From: Oreohelix idahoensis
Taxonomy: Eukaryota; Mollusca; Gastropoda; Stylommatophora; Oreohelicidae
NCBI GenBank assembly: GCA_024509875.1
Contig: JAMPIV010009928.1
Span: 494,001 to 558,000 of the forward strand
Direction: 5' to 3'
DNA length: 64,000 bases
Shown in pieces: positions 55,701 through 61,700 of this stretch; position 1 is the first letter of the stretch, and every line of letters begins with the position of its first letter. The notes beneath the pieces were generated by a model. It had not been told where the DNA came from, ran no database searches, and saw only the letters and a program-made list of their open reading frames with translations. Made by a program: the position numbers and the translations under genes.

Positions 55701-58700
55701 GCACAACACCATACTAGTCGCATTGGACGACACGCATGAGTGTGTGAGATAGTTGAGGATATCAGGTGGGCGCATGTTTTCTGTATGGTAAGTGTTATTA
55801 TCCATGCTATTGATGTTCACTTAGACATTGTTTTATTTATTGTTTTTCAGGCAGTCTATGAACACTGACTGGGTGTTTGTTTGATTGTTTGTTTGGTGTT
55901 CGGTTCTGTTCGGTAGAATTAAATGTTGATCTGCATAAGGCTTTGGGTTGCTTGAATTGTTAAGTCTGCTGCTGAGAGGGTTGCAAGCAACCAATAATTG
56001 CAACCCCTGTCAAACGATCCTTTATAAATTTTCTTAGTGCACGGGTCTTGGGTGTGAGGCACACCTAGCCCCTGTCACACTAATTATAACCCATCAGAGG
56101 TTTAACAGGATATTTTTCTTCATTAATATAAAAAAAAAATAGTGGTGAAACTTGTTGAGAACCCAATACTGCACACTAAGCTTGGAGAAGTCCCTTGAGC
56201 CTCAGGCGTAATTCTTTGGCTTTGACTTGGTTGACTGCATGCAGATGGATCTCATTATGGACCCAGAGATAGGCAGGGGAAGCTGAGAAGTGGCTCTGTG
56301 CAGGACGTGACAATTCTTTGGGAGAGCCCAGAACCAGAGTACAGTATTTTAGCTCTGCAAAGTTGGAGAGCCCCCTTGGATGGCGTGGAATGCACAGTAT
56401 GCCACAAACTTCTTACTCCTAGCTTGGGACCAGATGTAACGATCCTTTAAATGCAAGCCAAGCTGGAGAAACTAGAGCTCATGACTTCAACTCAACACGT
56501 TTCGGAATGACAGAAAAGCCACAGGAAAATCCTAGATCTACAGTGTAGATAATACCAAGGAGTCTTCAACTTGGTACTGGCTGCTAAAGAGCGAGAAGCT
56601 CAGCAGCCCTAGTTAAACAACAACACACACACACAACATGCAAACTGGAAAAAAAACTTGTACTGTTACTTTACAAGAAATATAACACAGGTACAAGCAT
56701 TTCATAAACCCTGGGTTGCAAAGGAATTCAATCTGCTCTGGCATGAATTCCAGGGTTAGATATCTAACCATGATACACAGGAATTCATGCAGCTCTCACA
56801 TAAATTCCAGGGTTAGAAATCTGGCCAAGACCCCGAAGCACTTTCACATGGTGCATCCTAGACACAGGCAACCTTTCAAGTTGTCTGGCCAATGTTTTAG
56901 AATTAAGCCCTGCATGCTTATCTTGAGGAAATCACGTGATCCCCCAGACTTAACGCCGGCTTTTACATGGTTGGCTACATGCAGAAGGATCTAACAAAGA
57001 ATTTGTGATGTGTGAAGGGAGCTGGGAAGTGGCAGTGTGCAAGACATGACTATTCCTTGGGAGAGATCAGAACCAGAGGGTAGAGTTTTACCCCTGGATA
57101 TTTGGAAAGCCCTCATGGATGGTGGTGAATGCACAATATGCCACCCCCTTCTGGCTTGAAACCAAATGAGAAGATCCTTTGGATGCATACTAGTCTTAGC
57201 ATTGGCTGCAAACGAGTGTCAAGCCTAACACAAACCACAAACAATCCGAAATGTAACAGTTACTGTCACCATTGTAATAAATATATTACCTATCCACTAT
57301 ATTTCTTGTCTTTGTATTTTTTGTGGCTGTATCTGTCAAAGTGTTAATCCCTGGAACGTCCAATATTTTTGTAGCAGTATTGTTCAATCTTTATAACTGT
57401 TGTAGTAGTATTGTTTAATCGTTATAACTGGTGTAGTAAAAGGTAGTCCTACACCAGATACTGCCATAGGGAATGAAGTGTTAGAGACTTCACTATACTA
57501 GGCCCAGCATAAAGAGGTGGGGTGACCAGTTCCCTTCCTCATTGCCTTTTCCTTCTTAACTCAAGTGCAAAGTCAGGTACCCATTTACAGCTGGGTAGAC
57601 TGAAGCGTGTCGATATCGTGAATCGAACCCGCTACCTTTGCCGCGGGAGACCAGTGCTCTAACCACTCTATTAATCAGACGCTCTGGTGCAGTAGTATGG
57701 TTTAATTGTTGTAACTGGTGTAGTAGTATGGTTTAATTGTTATAACTGGTGCAGTAGTATGGTTAAATTGTTGTAACTGGTGTAATAGAATGGTTTAATT
57801 GTTATAACTGGTGTAGTAGTATGGTTTAATTGTTATAACTGGTGTAGTAGTATGGTTTAATTGTTATAACTGATGCAGTAGTATGGTTAAATTGTTGTAA
57901 CTGGTGTAATAGAATGGTTTAATTGTTATAACTGGTGTAGTAGTATGGTTTACTTGTTATAACTGGTGTAGTAGTATGGTTTAATTGTTATAACTGGTGT
58001 AGTAGTATGGTTTAATTGTTATAACTGGTGCAGTAGTATGGTTTAATTGTTGTAACTGGTGTACCAGTATGGTTTAATTGTTATAACTGGTGCAGTAGTA
58101 TGGTTTAATTGTTATAACTGGTGTACTAGTATGGTTTAATTGTTATAACTGATGCAGTAGTATGGTTTAATTGTTATAACTGGTGCAGTAGTATGGTTTA
58201 ATTGTTATAACTGGTGCAGTAGTATGGTTTAATTGTTATAACTGGTGCAGTAGTATGGTTTAATTGTTGTAACTGGTGTAATAGAATGGTTTAATTGTTA
58301 TAACTGGTGTAGTAGTATGGTTTAATTGTTATAACTGGTGTAGTAGTATAGTTTAATTGTTATAACTGGTGCAGTAGTATGGTTTAATTGTTGTAACTGG
58401 TGTACTAGTATGGTTTAATTGTTATAACTGGTGCAGTAGTATGGTTTAATTGTTATAACTGGTGCAGTAGTATGGTTAAATTGTTGTAACTGGTGTAATA
58501 GAATGGTTTAATTGTTATAACTGGTGTAGTAGTATGGTTTAATTGTTATAACTGGTGTAGTAGTATGGTTTACTTGTTATAACTGGTGTAGTAGTATGGT
58601 TTAATTGTTATAACTGGTGTAGTAGTATGGTTTAATTGTTATAACTGGTGCAGTAGTATGGTTTAATTGTTGTAACTGGTGTACCAGTATGGTTTAATTG

Positions 58701-61700
58701 TTATAACTGGTGCAGTAGTATGGTTTAATTGTTATAACTGGTGCAGTAGTATGGTTTAATTGTTGTAACTGGTGTAATAGAATGGTTTAATTGTTATAAC
58801 TGGTGTAGTAGTATGGTTTAATTGTTATAACTGGTGTAGTAGTATAGTTTAATTGTTATAACTGGTGCAGTAGTATGGTTTAATTGTTGTAACTGGTGTA
58901 GTAGTATAGTTTAATTGTTATAACTGGTGTAATAGAATCGTTTAATTGTTTTAACTAGTGTAGTAGTATAGTTTAATTGTTATAACTGATGTAATAGAAT
59001 CGTTTAATTGTTGTAACTGGTGTAGTAGTATTGTTTACTCAAATACAAGACACTCCATGCAAACTGAAATGCCTTGCAGTTCTGATCAAACTTTCTCTTT
59101 TGTTTACATAATGACATCACAGTAAGGGGCTTAGTGCTAGGCCTATTTTCCTATTTACAGGACACTGTGCATGCATCCTTCCATGAACGCAGATGTGCAT
59201 GCATCGTTGCATGAATGCAGACATGCATGCATCCTTGCATGAATGCAGACGTGCATGCATCCTTGCATGAATGCAGACATGCACACACACACACATATAC
59301 GAGGGCTGTTCGGAAAAGAACCGGCCATAATTAATATTAGAAAAACCGTTTGCGCGACATCGATGTAACTTGGCAGCCAAATAGAGTGGCCTGTTATGCA
59401 CATACGTGTGCAATGTTGACGTTGCTGCACCAGTCCGTGCGACCGTTAAAAGCCGTTTAGTGAGCACGTGTACTGTGTGGTCGGCGCATTCAAAATGGCT
59501 GAACGAGTAGAGCAAAGAATCTGCATCAAATTTTGCGTCAACCTTCAACATTCCTCCACGGAAACTATTATGATGATTCAGAAGGCTTTTGGAGACGATG
59601 CAGTGAGTGCTACACAAATAAAGGTGTGGCACAAACGCTTCAAAGATGGTCGAGAATCTGTTGAATGTGATCCCATCTCTGGAAGGCCTGCAACAAGCAG
59701 AACACCGGACAATGTTGAACGTGTACGGGTTGCAACCAACAAAGATCGGCGACTGACAGTGCGAGAACTAGAAAAAGATCTGGGAATTCCAAAAACTATT
59801 GTATCCGAGATTCTGACCCAGGATCTGGGTATGAGACATGTCGTGGCTAAATTCGTTCCGCGGATTCTGCTACCAGAGCAGAAGGAACTTCGTGCCACAG
59901 TTGCTAATGATTTGCTTCAAACCGCAACCAATAACCCAGATTTCATGAAGAAAGTCATAACCGGAGATAAATCGTGGATCTACTGCTATGATCCAGAAAC
60001 GAAGGCTCAGTCGTCTCAGTGGAAGTCGCCTGGTTCTCCACGCCCGAATAAGGCGCGGCAAACCCGTAGCAAGATCCAGACCATGTTGACTGTGTTTTTT
60101 TATTGGGAATGTGTTGTCTATCGCGAGTACGCTCCTTCAGGCCAAACAATTAATAAGGAGTACTACCTCAAAGTTCTCCGTCGGTTGAGAAATGCAGTAC
60201 GACGAAAACGACCACAGTTGTGGGCAACTGGCGAATTCATCACGACAACGCACCCGCCAATGCATCACATCTAGTGCAAATTTTGTTGTTGAAACATAAC
60301 ATCAACCAGGTAACTCATCCCCCTATAGCCTTCTGAATCATCATAATAGTTTCCGTGGAGGAATGTTGAAGCTTGACGCAAAATTTGATGCAGATTCTTT
60401 GCTCTACTCGTTCAGCCATTTTGAATGCGCCGACCACACAGTGCACGTGCTCACTAAACGGCTTTCAACGGTCGCACGGACTGGTGCAGCAACGTCAACA
60501 TTACACACGTATGTGCATAACAGGCCACTCTATTTGGCTGCCAAGTTACATCGATGTCGCGCAAACGATTTTTCTAATATTAATTATGGCCGGTTCTTTT
60601 CCGGACAGCCCTCGTATATACACACACACACACACTGACCAAAACTCCAAAAGTTTGATAAGAAGAATTCATCACTACGTTACCCAACCATTTTTTTACC
60701 TACAAACCATACTCATTTAAATATTCACACACAACAACTATGCCACAATATAAACATCGCCTTACTATAAGATACATGACAGACAGACAGCTAAGTGTGC
60801 TCACCTGTAGCATGTCTAACAAGCCTGGGATGCAGCCTAGCTCACTTCCATACTCATCCACCAAAATACTACCCAGATACAGGAAACAGGAGTGCTGATG
60901 TGTCTGGTACAGACCAACCATCTATCAAAGAACACAAAACAATCCAATGTGTATCTAGGGGGTATACCAATATTTACTGACAAGTCAAGGTCTGGGAAAT
61001 GAAATATTGTTAACAAGATCAGTTCAGGTATTAGAAACACATCAGTTTTTGGGCAAACATAATGAAACAAATGGAGGCTAACAAGATTGCACTTCCTGGG
61101 GTTGTCCTCCGGAGAGACAAAGAGACAAGCAGACTACAGGTCCCTCAAGCATGTCATAAGAGGAGAGTAATATGATCATGTGACCGACAATCTCATAATT
61201 TAAAACAAACTGCTACAAAAACCATCCCCATAAGAGCATAATAATAATTAATAATAACACAATATATATATACACAATAATACAAATACTTTGGTGCTGC
61301 TTTCGACAAGCTACAGTTGTGCTCCATGCTCAATAGGGAACAAAAAAGGGGGAAAAAATGAGGGAGACAAACAAGGTGTGTACTAACTAAATTCAGGGCA
61401 AAGCACAAGGAAGAACCCAAGAAAAATATAGCATGGAAGTATACTGAACTTGTAAACTGCAGAAAGAACATCAAGAACAGAGAACAGAATCTGACAGGCT
61501 CAGAATGATGAACTACATGTTTACAGGGAAATGCTATTTTCATAAATAACTACAGGGTTTCAATGAAAGTGCTCAGGCAGTTACAACAACGACAGGTATC
61601 ATAACAGGTGAACAAAAATATGTAGTGCCATTTTACTAGGACTAAAGACATAGACATGGCTCGCGTTACAATTACAAGGTCTTTGTCAGGGACAAACACA

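Larger units (their letters stand above)
50713..56079 (+). mobile_element. LTR retrotransposon (Ty3-like), pol-deleted, 5367 bp
   Basis: Two LTRs (50713-52449, 54340-56079) bound a 1890-bp interior with a primer-binding-like site, one gag-integrase-tail frame and a purine-rich tract before LTR 2. LTR ends are TGTGACAG and CTGTCACA, with a 4-bp TSD. The protease, reverse transcriptase, RNase H and most of integrase are missing. I counted about 14 substitutions and one 3-bp indel between LTRs (about 0.8 percent), so it is young. It is antisense to TNPO3 in the 11.2-kb intron. It resembles gag-bearing non-autonomous LTR elements and presumably depended on a full-length relative. Confidence 0.92.

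Noticed and set aside
57600..57690. Possible functional tRNA gene
   Set aside because: A and B boxes are present, but the sequence continues into a SINE-1 body shared with five other loci; it is a tRNA-derived SINE head.
57691..59042. Regularly spaced repeats resembling a CRISPR array
   Set aside because: The 31-bp units are contiguous with no unique spacers, and the genome is eukaryotic.
59117..59632. 171-codon minus-strand frame at the mariner left arm
   Set aside because: It spans a minisatellite, the mariner arm and antisense transposase; no continuous biological unit.
61193..61543. 116-codon hydrophobic minus-strand frame in the TNPO3 intron
   Set aside because: Low-complexity Phe/Leu/Ser content typical of AT-rich sequence; no domain and no splice context.
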